64,000 nt of DNA, from the NCBI RefSeq assembly GCF_014190915.1, contig NZ_JACHVU010000001.1, positions 620,001 to 684,000 of the forward strand, in the 5' to 3' direction. Position numbers and translations under genes: made by a program. Origin of the DNA: Mycolicibacterium iranicum (GTDB lineage Bacteria > Actinomycetota > Actinomycetes > Mycobacteriales > Mycobacteriaceae). Below the pieces are notes generated by a model. It saw only the letters and a program-made list of their open reading frames with translations. It was not told where the DNA came from and searched no databases. Each line of letters opens with the position of its first letter. The stretch's first letter is position 1. Below, piece after piece: positions 34,160 through 43,521 of this stretch.

Positions 34160-34279
34160 CGAAGGCTCCCCATCGCGGGCGCGGAAGAGTGGGTGCGGGC
34201 GCGGTGTGAAAGCACGCCGCGGCTATACCCGTGCTGGGATTTTCCACACCAGCCCGCCGCCTGCCCTAGGTTCGACCCT

Positions 34280-34729
34280 GTGGCGCTCTCACCGGACATC
34301 GTCGGCATGACCTACCTGTATCCCGATCATTTCGAGGTCGGCCGGGAGAAGATCCGGGAGTACGCCGTCGCGGTCAAGAACGACGACGCCGCCTACTTCG
34401 ACGAGGACGCCGCGGCCGCGCTGGGACACGACACGATCCTCGCGCCGCTGACCTTCATCGCGATCTTCGGCCTCAAGGCGCAGCTCGCATTCTTCGAACA
34501 CGCCAACATCCCGATCACCGAGGAGAGAATCGTCCAGGCCGAGCAGGGTCTGACGATCCGGCGGCCCATCAAGGCCGGCGACAAGCTCTACTGCCACATC
34601 CGGCTCGACTCACTGCGGCAGGCGTTCGGTGCGGACGTCCTGACCATCCGCAGCCGCATCACCAACCAGCACGGCGAGATCGTGCAGGAGGACTACACGA
34701 CGATGGCGGGGCGCAGCGAGGAGCAGTGA
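34280..34729 (+). CDS. HadA-like dehydratase subunit
   Basis: A 149-residue single hotdog protein. The start VALSPDIVGM and PDHFEVGREKIREYAVAVKN align by eye with HadA of the mycolic-acid FAS-II dehydratase more closely than with HadC. The GTG at 34280 is chosen because it reproduces the known HadA N-terminus. HadA supports chain binding and stability; the catalytic Asp/His motif of HadB is absent. A partner is needed; the fused HadA/HadB gene lies 2.2 kb away beyond malQ on the opposite strand. Weak ribosome site. Confidence 0.8.
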   Translation: MALSPDIVGMTYLYPDHFEVGREKIREYAVAVKNDDAAYFDEDAAAALGHDTILAPLTFIAIFGLKAQLAFFEHANIPITEERIVQAEQGLTIRRPIKAGDKLYCHIRLDSLRQAFGADVLTIRSRITNQHGEIVQEDYTTMAGRSEEQ

Positions 34730-34902
34730 CACCCGCTCCCCGGGGTGGCGACCAAGGGTAAGTGCTGTGTTCTCAACACTCCGGTTGCGTCCGCTTCGTC
34801 GCCTAGCGAGGGAGCAGAAGCAACCGTTCCCCGTCCAACGCACCTCACAGTGTAGGGCGCGACAATGGTTGCGAGCTGTCCATTTAGCGAAAGTGTCGCG
34901 AC

Positions 34903-34922
34903 GAATATTGCATTCAATATTC
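34903..34922. promoter_or_regulatory. AT-rich operator-like palindrome upstream of the amidohydrolase
   Basis: A perfect inverted repeat with 8-bp arms (GAATATTG / CAATATTC) and a 4-bp centre, 76 bp before the amidohydrolase ATG. Very AT-rich for this genome. It fits a repressor site; the binder is unknown. Confidence 0.45.
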
Positions 34923-34997
34923 AGCGGTTTGCGGAGATCCCGGGCTACGGTGCAAACACGGTGACGGCGGTGCAGGACGACGACACGCGGAGGGGCC

Positions 34998-35987
34998 ATG
35001 ACGGTGATCGCGCTGGAAGAGCACTACGCCTGGGATCCGGCCAGTGCCGGCAATGTGGTGGGTGAGTGGCTGCGCTCCCATGACCGCGTCGCCCATCAGC
35101 GGCTCTACGACAGGGGGTCGCTACGGCTAGAACAAATGGACGCTGCCGGGATCGACTTCCAGATCCTGTCGTTGTTCGACCCCGGGGTGCAGGACGAGAC
35201 CGACGCCGGGCACGCGGTCGATCTGGCCCGGCGCGCCAACGACGACCTGGCCGACACCGTTCGCGCCGTCCCGAACCGCTTCGGCGGTTTCGCGACGCTG
35301 GCGACCCAGGACCCGGAGGCGGCCGCGGCCGAGCTCGAACGCGCGGTCACCGAGCTCGGCCTTCTCGGGGCGCTGGTCAACGGCCACTGCCAGGGCCGCT
35401 ACCTCGACGACCCCGCCTACGACGCGCTGTTCTCCCGGGCAGAGGAGCTCGGCGTGCCCGTCTACCTGCACCCGACCACACCCCACCCCGCGGTGATGGA
35501 GGCGTGGTTCGCGCCGTACGTCGGCGATGGCCTGCATCTGGCGTCGTGGGGTTTCGCCGCGGAAACCGGCACCCACATGTTGCGGCTCATCTACTCGGGT
35601 CTGTTCGACAGATTCCCGCGGCTGCAGATGATCATCGGCCACCTCGGGGAGATGCTGCCGTTCGCGGCCTACCGCATCGACCGCTACTACGGCCTGGGTG
35701 GGGATGCCTCGGCCGGTCGCCTGCAGCGCCTGCCGTCGGACTATCTACGCAGCAACGTGCACGTCACGACCAGCGGCAACTTCTGCCCGCCGTCGTTCGC
35801 GTGCACGCTGGAGGTGATGGGCGCCGACCGCGTCATGTTCTCGGTGGACTACCCGATGGACGACAACCGGGCAGGCGCCGACTTCCTGGCGTCGTTCCCC
35901 ATGGAGGACGCCACGCGGCGAAAGGTGGCCTCCGAGAACGCGATCGGCTTGTTCGCGGGCCGACTCCCCGCACACCTGGGGAACTGA
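34998..35987 (+). CDS. Amidohydrolase-2 family protein (ACMSD/decarboxylase-like)
   Basis: A 329-residue metal-dependent TIM-barrel hydrolase or decarboxylase of the amidohydrolase-related group. It begins VIALEEHYAWDP, where the usual first HxH metal motif is replaced by EEH, as in ACMSD-like and dihydroxybenzoate decarboxylases. VPVYLHPTTPHP, MIIGHLGEMLPFAAYRIDR and VMFSVDYPMDDN carry the further metal ligands and the catalytic Asp. Substrate is probably an aromatic acid. ATG follows GGAGGGG. The stop codon lies in a tandem repeat. Confidence 0.83.
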   Translation: MTVIALEEHYAWDPASAGNVVGEWLRSHDRVAHQRLYDRGSLRLEQMDAAGIDFQILSLFDPGVQDETDAGHAVDLARRANDDLADTVRAVPNRFGGFATLATQDPEAAAAELERAVTELGLLGALVNGHCQGRYLDDPAYDALFSRAEELGVPVYLHPTTPHPAVMEAWFAPYVGDGLHLASWGFAAETGTHMLRLIYSGLFDRFPRLQMIIGHLGEMLPFAAYRIDRYYGLGGDASAGRLQRLPSDYLRSNVHVTTSGNFCPPSFACTLEVMGADRVMFSVDYPMDDNRAGADFLASFPMEDATRRKVASENAIGLFAGRLPAHLGN

Positions 35988-36036
35988 CACCAGGGGAATC
36001 GACACCCGGGGAACTGACACCGGGAAACTGACAGCC
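35978..36036. repeat. 15-bp tandem repeat on a stop codon, four copies
   Basis: Units begin at 35978, 35993, 36008 and 36022, close to GGGGAACTGACACCA (one unit is a base shorter). The first unit contains the TGA of the amidohydrolase gene (35985-35987). Same arrangement as the 17-bp repeat at 24461, but an unrelated sequence. Confidence 0.85.
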
Positions 36037-36258
36037 CTGCGGCGGGCGATGACCATGGGGTTCAGGGGCTAGCTGCTCAACACCTGGGGGCCGCGCCCGC
36101 CGGTCATCTTGACTGTGCCTAGAGCGCGGCCCGCTCAATCGTCACCGTCCTTCTACCGTTCTACGGACACGGACCAGGGCCCGAGTAGGGCACAAAGTCC
36201 CCACCCCCAAGGTCCTCCGCCGCCGGTTCTCATTGACCGGCGCGCGCCCGGGGACGCG

Positions 36259-36681
36259 TCACTCGACGAGGAAGACCGGGATCTGCCTGTCGGTCTTGGT
36301 CTGGTATTCGGCGTACGGCGGGTAGGCCTCCACGGCCAGCTTCCACCAGTGCTCGCGCTCCTCGCCGTCGATCTCGCGGGCTACGCCCTCGATGACCTTC
36401 TCGCCGTCCTGGACGGTGACCGACGGGTTGGCCTTCACGTTGAAGTACCAGCTCGGATGCTTGGGATCACCACCCTTGGACGCCACCATGGCGTAGCGGC
36501 CGTTCTCCTCCACGCGCATCAACGGCACATAGCGCTTCTTGCCCGACTGCGCGCCGGTGGTGGTGAACAGCACGATCGGCCGGTCGAGGACCTCGACGCC
36601 GTCGGTCGTACCCTGCGCCAGGATGCGCTCGGTTTGTTCGCGGACCCAATCGGTGGGACTCAGTTCTGCGTTCTCGCTCAT
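36259..36681 (-). CDS. F420-dependent nitroreductase-family protein (Ddn/DUF385-like)
   Basis: A 140-residue protein of the deazaflavin-dependent split-barrel family that includes Ddn, which activates pretomanid. PIVLFTTTGAQSGKKRYVPL is the family's phosphate-binding stretch, followed by YAMVASKGGDPKHPSWYFNV. Such proteins reduce quinones or nitro compounds with F420H2. Start ATG 36681 has GGAGGCAACG upstream; the longer frame to 36741 is less likely. It lies 60 bp behind an EVE-domain gene and may share its transcript. Confidence 0.85.
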   Translation of the reverse strand: MSENAELSPTDWVREQTERILAQGTTDGVEVLDRPIVLFTTTGAQSGKKRYVPLMRVEENGRYAMVASKGGDPKHPSWYFNVKANPSVTVQDGEKVIEGVAREIDGEEREHWWKLAVEAYPPYAEYQTKTDRQIPVFLVE

Positions 36682-36741
36682 CGTTGCCTCCAACTTTCTC
36701 GCACCGCCCCGGTATTCCCACTGTTGCCGGTGCGGGCACAT

Positions 36742-37167
36742 CTAATCAGCGGACGGCAAGAGCGGCTCGACGAGCGCGAAGTGTGCGGCGCTGATCCACG
36801 ACGGGTTCGACTGCTGGGGAGAACGGAAGACCTCCATGTCCCGCAACCCGGGGATCGACGCCAGTTCGGTCGCGGTCAGGGGTTCGTCGAACAGCGGGAT
36901 GTCGACCGGAACATGCCATCGACCGTCCCGTGCCACCGCCGTGCCGGTTACGGTGCCCGCTCCCCAGATTCCGCGGCGCGGATGGCCGGAAACCCAGAAC
37001 AGGACGCATTGGCCCGCCAGCATCAGCCGGGAGCGGTAATTGTCAGCAACGCACCACTCGGATTTGGCCCGACCGGCGGCGCGCATCGGCTCCAGCGCGG
37101 TCGCCTGCGGGTTGCACTTGATGACCCAGGCGCCGAGCGTCTCCACTGTCACACTGCGTTGCGGCAT
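36742..37167 (-). CDS. EVE-domain (PUA-like) protein
   Basis: A 141-residue protein. AWVIKCNPQATAL opens the domain, and CVLFWVSGHPRRGIWGAGTV is the typical EVE strand-loop. It ends PSWISAAHFALVEPLL. EVE domains bind modified bases in RNA or DNA and often partner restriction or signalling proteins. The start ATG 37167 is 200 bp from the divergent cyclic-di-GMP gene. The true boundaries of the domain cannot be confirmed here. Confidence 0.7.
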   Translation of the reverse strand: MPQRSVTVETLGAWVIKCNPQATALEPMRAAGRAKSEWCVADNYRSRLMLAGQCVLFWVSGHPRRGIWGAGTVTGTAVARDGRWHVPVDIPLFDEPLTATELASIPGLRDMEVFRSPQQSNPSWISAAHFALVEPLLPSAD

Positions 37168-37366
37168 CAGCCGAAAACCTCCACATGAACTGCAGTACCC
37201 GCTCTTTGCCGGTTTGCTGCCGAAAACGGGTCGGCCCACTATGCTGATCACGCAGTCGACCCCGCCACAGCCGTCAGCGGCTCGAGATGGGACGAGTGGT
37301 GGTGATCGCAGGCCTAGGCGGGGAGAGCTGGATGTGCCTGTCCCGGAGGGGACACAGGAGGGGTTC

Positions 37367-39976
37367 ATGATCCCTGTGTCGGTGGAGGGTGCCGCGGGGG
37401 AACGCAGCACGGCCGACGACAAGCAGATGGTGCTCGTCGTCGACGACGACGCCCGGCTGCGCGATTTGCTGTGCACGGTGCTTGAACCTTTGGACTGCGA
37501 CATCGCGCAGGCCGGGTCCGGCGAAGAAGCGCTCACCGCGCTGTTGCAGCGCAAGGTCGCCGTGATCGTGCTGGACATCAACATGCCCGGGATGGGCGGT
37601 TTCGAGACCGCGCAACTGATCCGCGACGTCGAGGAACTCGCCTCGACGCCCATCATCTTCCTGACCGGACAGGCCGAGGCCGGCGACCTGGACCGCGGTT
37701 ATGACCTGGGCGCCGTGGACTTTCTCGTCAAACCGGTGTCCAGGCAGGTCTTCCTCGCCAAGGTCAAGGCCCTGCTCGAACTGGATCGATCATTCACCCG
37801 GCTGCGCCGCGAGGCCGCAGACCTGCACGAACAGCAGCTGCAGGTGGCCCGGGCCGCCGAGATCAGGCAACGCGACGAACTCGCCTTCACCCGCCGGCGG
37901 GAACGCCTGACGAACATCTTCGCCGAGGCCAGCATCGACCTGCCCTCGCTGGAGCGGACCATCGTCTCCGAGCTCAGCCAGCTGTTCGACGCCGAATGCG
38001 TCCTACGGCTGCCCACCCCCGATCACGGGTGGCATGAGTCGTTGTCGCACACCGAGTCTGGATCGACGTCGCAACTGCTGCAGGCGTTGATGGTCGATCC
38101 CTCGGCCGAACAGATCCAGAACTCGACGGCGTACCGCGCCGTCATGGTCGAGGAGCTCGCCGCGCGCAGTCAGCGTTTCGGCGTCGTGTGCGTCGGCCGG
38201 GTCGACGGACCGGAGTTCACCGAGGCCGAATCCGCCCTGTTCCGTGGCGCTTCCGCGGCCGCCGCGCTCGCGATCTCCAACGCCACCCTGTACCGCGTGC
38301 AGGCCGAGTACGCCGCCGTCATGCAGGCGACCGGGGACGCGATCCTCGCCGTCGACGTCTCCGGTGTGATCCGCAGCAGGAACAAGGCCGCCACGGCCCT
38401 GTTCGACGGCGACGACGACACTCTGCTGGGCAGGTCGATCGTGGAGCTCGCAGCGCCCGCCGACAGGCAACGGCTCGAAGAACAGCTCGACGTGACACTG
38501 GCCACGCGCCAGGAGGTTTCGCTAGAGATGACCCTGACGGCCCACGACGGGCGCGGCGTGGAGGTCATGGCGACGCTCTCACCGATCGGCGACTCGGTCG
38601 ATCTGCTGGTCGCCGTCGTCGTCCACGATCTGACCGAGATCAAGCGCGCGCAGACCGAGATCCGTCATCTCGCCAGCCATGATCCGCTCACCGACCTGGC
38701 GAACCGGCGACAGCTCACCGAGCGGCTGGCGGCCCTGGCTCGGCAGCAGACCGGAACCGGGCTGATCGCGCTGCTGTACCTGGACGTCAACCAGTTCAAG
38801 ATGGTCAACGACACCTACGGCCACGACACCGGGGACGAACTGCTCCTCGAGGTCGCCGCGCGGTTGCGGTCGGCGGTCAGCCCCGACACGCTGGTGTGCC
38901 GTATCGGCGGCGACGAGTTCGTGGTGGTGCTCGACAACGTATCGAGTCCGGCGGGGGCGGTGGTCGCCGGCAACACCATCCTCGAACGCGTGCAGTCGCA
39001 GCCGGTGATCTGCAAGTCCGCGACGCTGCAACCGTCGCTGAGCCTCGGCATCTCGTGCTTCGGCGCCGACGCCCACACCCCCGAAGACCTGTTGAACCAG
39101 GCCGACATCGCGATGTTCGAGGCCAAGAAGAACCGCCTCGACGAGTGCGTGCTCTACACCGACGGCATCGGTTCGCGGCATCACGGCAAGGCTAACCGGC
39201 GGGCCGAGGTGTCCGAGGCGATCGCCCGGTCGGATCTGCGGATGGTGTACCAGCCGATCGTGGACGCGGCGACCGGCGGGCTGTTCGGGGTGGAGGCCCT
39301 GGTGCGCTGGCGGGCGGGCGACGAGGAGGTGCCCGCGTCCGAGATCGTCTCCCTGGCCGAGGATTCCGGGCAGGCGGGTGCGCTGGGCCGGTGGGTGTTG
39401 ATGCGCAGCTTCGAGGACTTCGCCACCCTGGGACGGGCGGATCTGAAGCTGCACGTGAACGTCTCCCCGGAGCAGGTCCTCGACAACAGCTTCATCGAGC
39501 ACCTGCTCACCGCCCACCAGCTGCTCGGCATCGCCCCGGAGAGCGTGTGCCTGGAGCTCACCGAGCGAGCGTTCAACAGCGATCCGGCGCCGGCCCACAT
39601 CGCGCTCAGCGGCGCCCGGGACTACGGATTCAACCTGGCCATCGACGATTTCGGTGTCGAGCACGCCAGCATGACGAACCTGATGCACGTCCCGGTGAAC
39701 TGGCTAAAGATCGACCGTTCCTTCGTGGCCGAAGTCCACCGCAACGAACGGGTGCAGCGGCTGGTCCGCAGCCAGATCGCCGTGGCGGCGTGTATGCAGG
39801 CGCACGTCATCGCCGAGGGTGTCGAACTGCAGCAGCAGGCCGACTGGCTCCGCGATGCGGGATGCGTTCTGCAGCAAGGATTTCTGTACGCGCGTCCGAT
39901 CGAGATGACCGACCTGGCCGCCTATGTCCACAGCCGTGCGGCCGTCGGGGCCCGGCGCGGTGCTGCCGAGAGCTAG
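37367..39976 (+). CDS. Response regulator with GAF, PAS, GGDEF and EAL domains (c-di-GMP turnover)
   Basis: An 869-residue cytoplasmic signalling protein. Residues ~20-140 are a receiver domain (VLVVDDDARLRD, phospho-Asp in VIVLDINMPGMGG, Lys in DFLVKPVS). A coiled segment, a GAF-like domain (~170-300) and a PAS domain (~310-425) follow. GGDEF (~440-610) keeps the intact signature RIGGDEF. EAL (~620-860) keeps GVEALVRW, CLELTE, IDDFG and LKIDRSF. Both cyclase and phosphodiesterase look active. ATG 37367 has AGGAGGGG upstream. It is first of a four-gene operon and stops 6 bp before the hybrid kinase. Confidence 0.9.
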   Translation: MIPVSVEGAAGERSTADDKQMVLVVDDDARLRDLLCTVLEPLDCDIAQAGSGEEALTALLQRKVAVIVLDINMPGMGGFETAQLIRDVEELASTPIIFLTGQAEAGDLDRGYDLGAVDFLVKPVSRQVFLAKVKALLELDRSFTRLRREAADLHEQQLQVARAAEIRQRDELAFTRRRERLTNIFAEASIDLPSLERTIVSELSQLFDAECVLRLPTPDHGWHESLSHTESGSTSQLLQALMVDPSAEQIQNSTAYRAVMVEELAARSQRFGVVCVGRVDGPEFTEAESALFRGASAAAALAISNATLYRVQAEYAAVMQATGDAILAVDVSGVIRSRNKAATALFDGDDDTLLGRSIVELAAPADRQRLEEQLDVTLATRQEVSLEMTLTAHDGRGVEVMATLSPIGDSVDLLVAVVVHDLTEIKRAQTEIRHLASHDPLTDLANRRQLTERLAALARQQTGTGLIALLYLDVNQFKMVNDTYGHDTGDELLLEVAARLRSAVSPDTLVCRIGGDEFVVVLDNVSSPAGAVVAGNTILERVQSQPVICKSATLQPSLSLGISCFGADAHTPEDLLNQADIAMFEAKKNRLDECVLYTDGIGSRHHGKANRRAEVSEAIARSDLRMVYQPIVDAATGGLFGVEALVRWRAGDEEVPASEIVSLAEDSGQAGALGRWVLMRSFEDFATLGRADLKLHVNVSPEQVLDNSFIEHLLTAHQLLGIAPESVCLELTERAFNSDPAPAHIALSGARDYGFNLAIDDFGVEHASMTNLMHVPVNWLKIDRSFVAEVHRNERVQRLVRSQIAVAACMQAHVIAEGVELQQQADWLRDAGCVLQQGFLYARPIEMTDLAAYVHSRAAVGARRGAAES

Positions 39977-39982
39977 GGTGAC

Positions 39983-42900
39983 ATGAAACTTGCGACCCGG
40001 TTGGCGATCCTGTGCGGATCAGCGCTTCTCGCCGTCGTGCTGGCCAACACGCTGTACACGATCCAGACCAACCGGATCAGCGGACTGTACGAGCAGCGGG
40101 CCGAAGCCAGGGTCTCCCAGGTCACCGCCATCGACATCGGCCGGGATCTGCAGACGTACCTGGCTTCTTACAACGAGGTTCTGGACACCGCAGAACCGAC
40201 CCGGCGCTCCCAGCTCATCGACGAACTCGGCGAGCTGGAAAGCGCCCTCGAAACCGAACTCAGCGACGCGGCCGCCGATGCGACGGATCGGACGATCAGC
40301 ACGCAGTACGAAGAGGCGCTGAGCACATGGTCCGACCTGCAGTCGGCGCACCGTGCGGGGCTGCAGAGAATCGAGAATGCCGCACAGGCCGAAAGCGACG
40401 GCGACGACCAGGCCGCGCTGCTCGACACTCAGCTCCGACGAATCGAACGGGAGACTCTGCGGGTCGTCGACGACGCGAATAATGCCGCGGCACAGGCGAT
40501 CAGCACGACCCGCGCGCTGCTGTGGACGTTCGCCAGCGTCATCGTCGTCGGTCTGGGCACGCTGCTGTTCCTGACCAGCCGCAACATCCACCGCACCGTC
40601 ACCACGTCCGCCCGTCACAGCGAGAAGGCCCGCCGGTCCCAGGAGACCCAGGCCAAGCTGATGACCGACGTGCAGGCCATCGACGACCTCGCGGCGGCGT
40701 GCAATCTGATCGTCTCCCGCACCGCCGAGGCCGTGCGCGCCAAACACGGCGCCCTGTATTTGAAGCAGCCCGACCAGGACGACCGGTATGCCCTCGTGGC
40801 CTCGTACGCCTTCCACCGGCGCAAGGACCTGCCCAGCTCCTACGGGCTCGGGGACGGTCTCGTCGGCCAATGTGCACTGGAGGGCAACAGGATCGAGGTG
40901 ACCGGCGCCCCCTCCGACTATGTCGAGATCGTCTCGGGTCTGGGCAAGACCAGCCCGGTCTCGCTGATCCTGATCCCGATCAAGTTCGAGTCCGAGGTGC
41001 TGGGCGTGCTCGAGCTGGCCGGTCTACGGTTGTTCTCCGAGGACGACATCGAGCTTCTCGACAGCATCGCTCTGGGCGCGGGCGTGGCGATCAGCGCCGT
41101 CGAGTCGGCGCAGAAGACCCGCGAACTGCTGCGGGTGTCGCAGGCCCAGACCGAGGAGCTTCAGACCCAGGAGGAAGAGCTCCGGGCGACCAACGAACAA
41201 CTGACGCAACGCGAGGACCTGCTGTCGGCGCAGAACGCCGAGTTGGAGGAGACGACCGAGGAGCTCCGTTCGCAGCAGGAGGAGCTCAAGGCCAGCACCG
41301 AGCGCCTCGAGGCGCAGTCCCGATCGCTGGAGCTCAAGAACGAGGAGCTGCAGCGGCTCAGCGGCTCCCTGGAGGCCAAGGCCGAGGAGCTCGCCGTCTC
41401 CTCGCGCTACAAGTCGGACTTCCTGGCCAACATGTCCCACGAGCTGCGCACCCCGCTGAACAGCATCCTGATCCTCGCCGGCCTCCTTACCGACTCCGAC
41501 GAACCGCTCAACGCCAAGCAGCACGAGTTCGCCGAGACGATCCAGCAGTCCGGCAAGGACCTGCTCAACCTCATCGACGAGGTGCTCGACCTGGCCAAGG
41601 TGGAATCCGGTTCGCTGTACGTCGAGACCGAGACGATCGAGGTCGCCGAGCTCGTCACCTTCCTGCAGCGCACCTTCCGCCCCATCGCCCAGGACAAGGG
41701 CGTCGTGTTCGACGTCGTCGTGCACGAGTCGGCGCCCACCGAACTCGTCAGCGACTACACGCGGGTCAAACAGATCGCCAAGAACCTGGTGGCCAACGCG
41801 ATCAAGTTCACCGACCAGGGCTCGGTCACCGTCGACCTGGCCGGGGCGGCCGACGCCGAGGGGAACCCCGGGGACGGCTTCCTGTCGATCGCCGTGGCCG
41901 ACACCGGGATCGGCATCGACGAGAAGGACCACCACCTGATCTTCGAGTCCTTCCAGCAGGCCGGCCGCGGTTCGGCCAGGCAGTACGGCGGCACCGGCCT
42001 CGGGCTGGCCATCAGCCGCGAGCTGGCCCGCCATCTCGGCGGTGACATCTCGCTGCGCAGCGCTCTGGGCGAGGGTTCGACGTTCACCTGTTGTCTGCCC
42101 GTCGAGCCCCCCGCCTCCGTCAACGCCACACCGTCGGCGCGGCGGGCGCCGGCGAAACGTCCCGCGCCGGCCCGCCCTGCGCCGAGCCGTCCTGCACCGG
42201 CCCCGGCACCGCCTGTCGTACAGCAGATTTCGGAGCCGGTGACCGATGACGTTGCGGCCCGGTTCGACGCGGTCGACGTGTCGGACGTCGACTGGCCGCA
42301 AAACGGTAAGCCCGTGCTCTTGATCGTCGAGGACGACCCCACCTTCGCGCGGATGATGGGGGAGCTTGCGTCCGAGGCGGGCTTCGACTCGGTGGTCACC
42401 GCCAGCGGCCGGACCGCGTTGGCCCTGGCCAAGGAGCGTCAGCCCGCCGCCATCACCCTCGACATCGGGCTGCCCGACATGGCCGGCTGGGTGGTGCTCG
42501 ACGTCCTCAAGCACGACCTCGCGACGCGCCACATCCCCGTCAACGTCGTCTCCGGCGCGAACGACGACGGCCGCGGCCGCCGGATGGGCGCGATCCAGAC
42601 ACTGAACAAGCCCGCCGACATCTCGGCCCTGCGTTCGATGTTCACCTCGACGGCGGACTTCCTCAAACCCGGCCCGCGGCACGTGCTGGTCGCCGAGGAC
42701 GACGCCAACCAGCGCCAGGTCGTCAAGCACATGATCGAAAGCGACGACATCGACATCACCTGCGTCGCCACCGGCGAGCAGGTGCTCGCCGAGCTGTCGG
42801 GCCCGACGTCCTACGACTGCCTCGTCCTGGACCTCGGTCTGCCCGACATCGACGGCATCGACCTGATCGAGCAGATCAAGGACCAGCTCAAGCAGAAGAG

Positions 42901-43516
42901 CCTGCCCGTCATCGTGCACACGGGCCGGGAACTGACACTGGCCGAGACCGAACGGCTGGAAGCCCTGGCCGCCGCGATCGTGTTGAAGAACGCGAAATCA
43001 CCGGAACGGCTGCTCGACGAGACGGCGCTGTTTTTGCACCGCGTGGCCAACGACATGCCGGACTCGGCGCGCGAAATCCTTTCCAACCCACGGCGTATCG
43101 ACGAGTCGCTCGAAGGCAACACGGTGCTGCTGGTCGACGACGACGTCCGCAACGTCTTCTCGCTCGGCAGCGCGCTGAAGCGGTACGGCATCACGGTGCT
43201 GCCCGCCCGCAACGGTCAGGCCGGTCTCGACACGCTCGCCGAGCATCCGGAGATCGGGCTCGTCCTGATGGACATCATGATGCCCGTGATGGACGGCTAC
43301 GAGGCCATGCGCCGGATCCGCGCCGAAGCCCGGTGGCGCAACCTCCCGATCGTCGCGCTGACGGCCAAGGCGATGAAGGGCGACCGTCAGAAGTGTCTGG
43401 ACGCCGGCGCCTCGGACTACGTGACCAAGCCCGTGGACATGGACCAGCTGACGTCCGTGCTGCGGGTCTGGCTGGCAGGACAGCCGCGGGGGCAGCGGAC
43501 GCCCTCGGAGATCTGA
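39983..43516 (+). CDS. Hybrid sensor histidine kinase with three receiver domains
   Basis: A 1177-residue membrane sensor. Two transmembrane helices (residues ~3-27 and ~178-200) flank a helical outside domain. Then come a GAF domain (~235-375), a long coiled coil with EEELRATNEQL-like repeats (~385-475), HisKA (SHELRTPLNSIL, His near 486), HATPase (NLVANAIKFT, ADTGIGI, GGTGLGLAIS), a proline/alanine-rich linker and three receivers (LDIGLPD, LDLGLPDIDG, LMDIMMPVMDGYEAM). The third receiver looks the most canonical. It lies between the c-di-GMP protein and CheR; phosphate flow to the former is likely. Confidence 0.9.
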   Translation: MKLATRLAILCGSALLAVVLANTLYTIQTNRISGLYEQRAEARVSQVTAIDIGRDLQTYLASYNEVLDTAEPTRRSQLIDELGELESALETELSDAAADATDRTISTQYEEALSTWSDLQSAHRAGLQRIENAAQAESDGDDQAALLDTQLRRIERETLRVVDDANNAAAQAISTTRALLWTFASVIVVGLGTLLFLTSRNIHRTVTTSARHSEKARRSQETQAKLMTDVQAIDDLAAACNLIVSRTAEAVRAKHGALYLKQPDQDDRYALVASYAFHRRKDLPSSYGLGDGLVGQCALEGNRIEVTGAPSDYVEIVSGLGKTSPVSLILIPIKFESEVLGVLELAGLRLFSEDDIELLDSIALGAGVAISAVESAQKTRELLRVSQAQTEELQTQEEELRATNEQLTQREDLLSAQNAELEETTEELRSQQEELKASTERLEAQSRSLELKNEELQRLSGSLEAKAEELAVSSRYKSDFLANMSHELRTPLNSILILAGLLTDSDEPLNAKQHEFAETIQQSGKDLLNLIDEVLDLAKVESGSLYVETETIEVAELVTFLQRTFRPIAQDKGVVFDVVVHESAPTELVSDYTRVKQIAKNLVANAIKFTDQGSVTVDLAGAADAEGNPGDGFLSIAVADTGIGIDEKDHHLIFESFQQAGRGSARQYGGTGLGLAISRELARHLGGDISLRSALGEGSTFTCCLPVEPPASVNATPSARRAPAKRPAPARPAPSRPAPAPAPPVVQQISEPVTDDVAARFDAVDVSDVDWPQNGKPVLLIVEDDPTFARMMGELASEAGFDSVVTASGRTALALAKERQPAAITLDIGLPDMAGWVVLDVLKHDLATRHIPVNVVSGANDDGRGRRMGAIQTLNKPADISALRSMFTSTADFLKPGPRHVLVAEDDANQRQVVKHMIESDDIDITCVATGEQVLAELSGPTSYDCLVLDLGLPDIDGIDLIEQIKDQLKQKSLPVIVHTGRELTLAETERLEALAAAIVLKNAKSPERLLDETALFLHRVANDMPDSAREILSNPRRIDESLEGNTVLLVDDDVRNVFSLGSALKRYGITVLPARNGQAGLDTLAEHPEIGLVLMDIMMPVMDGYEAMRRIRAEARWRNLPIVALTAKAMKGDRQKCLDAGASDYVTKPVDMDQLTSVLRVWLAGQPRGQRTPSEI

Positions 43517-43521
43517 CGAGA

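Noticed and set aside
32066-34729. 887-codon plus-strand frame covering malQ and the HadA-like gene
   Set aside because: Only the last 149 codons look like protein (HadA-like); the rest is antisense to malQ.
34730-34997. tRNA or small RNA in the gap before the amidohydrolase
   Set aside because: No cloverleaf or CCA-type end could be built by eye; only an operator-like palindrome is visible.
41024-42919. 631-codon minus-strand frame over the hybrid kinase
   Set aside because: Antisense shadow; the plus strand has full kinase and receiver motifs.
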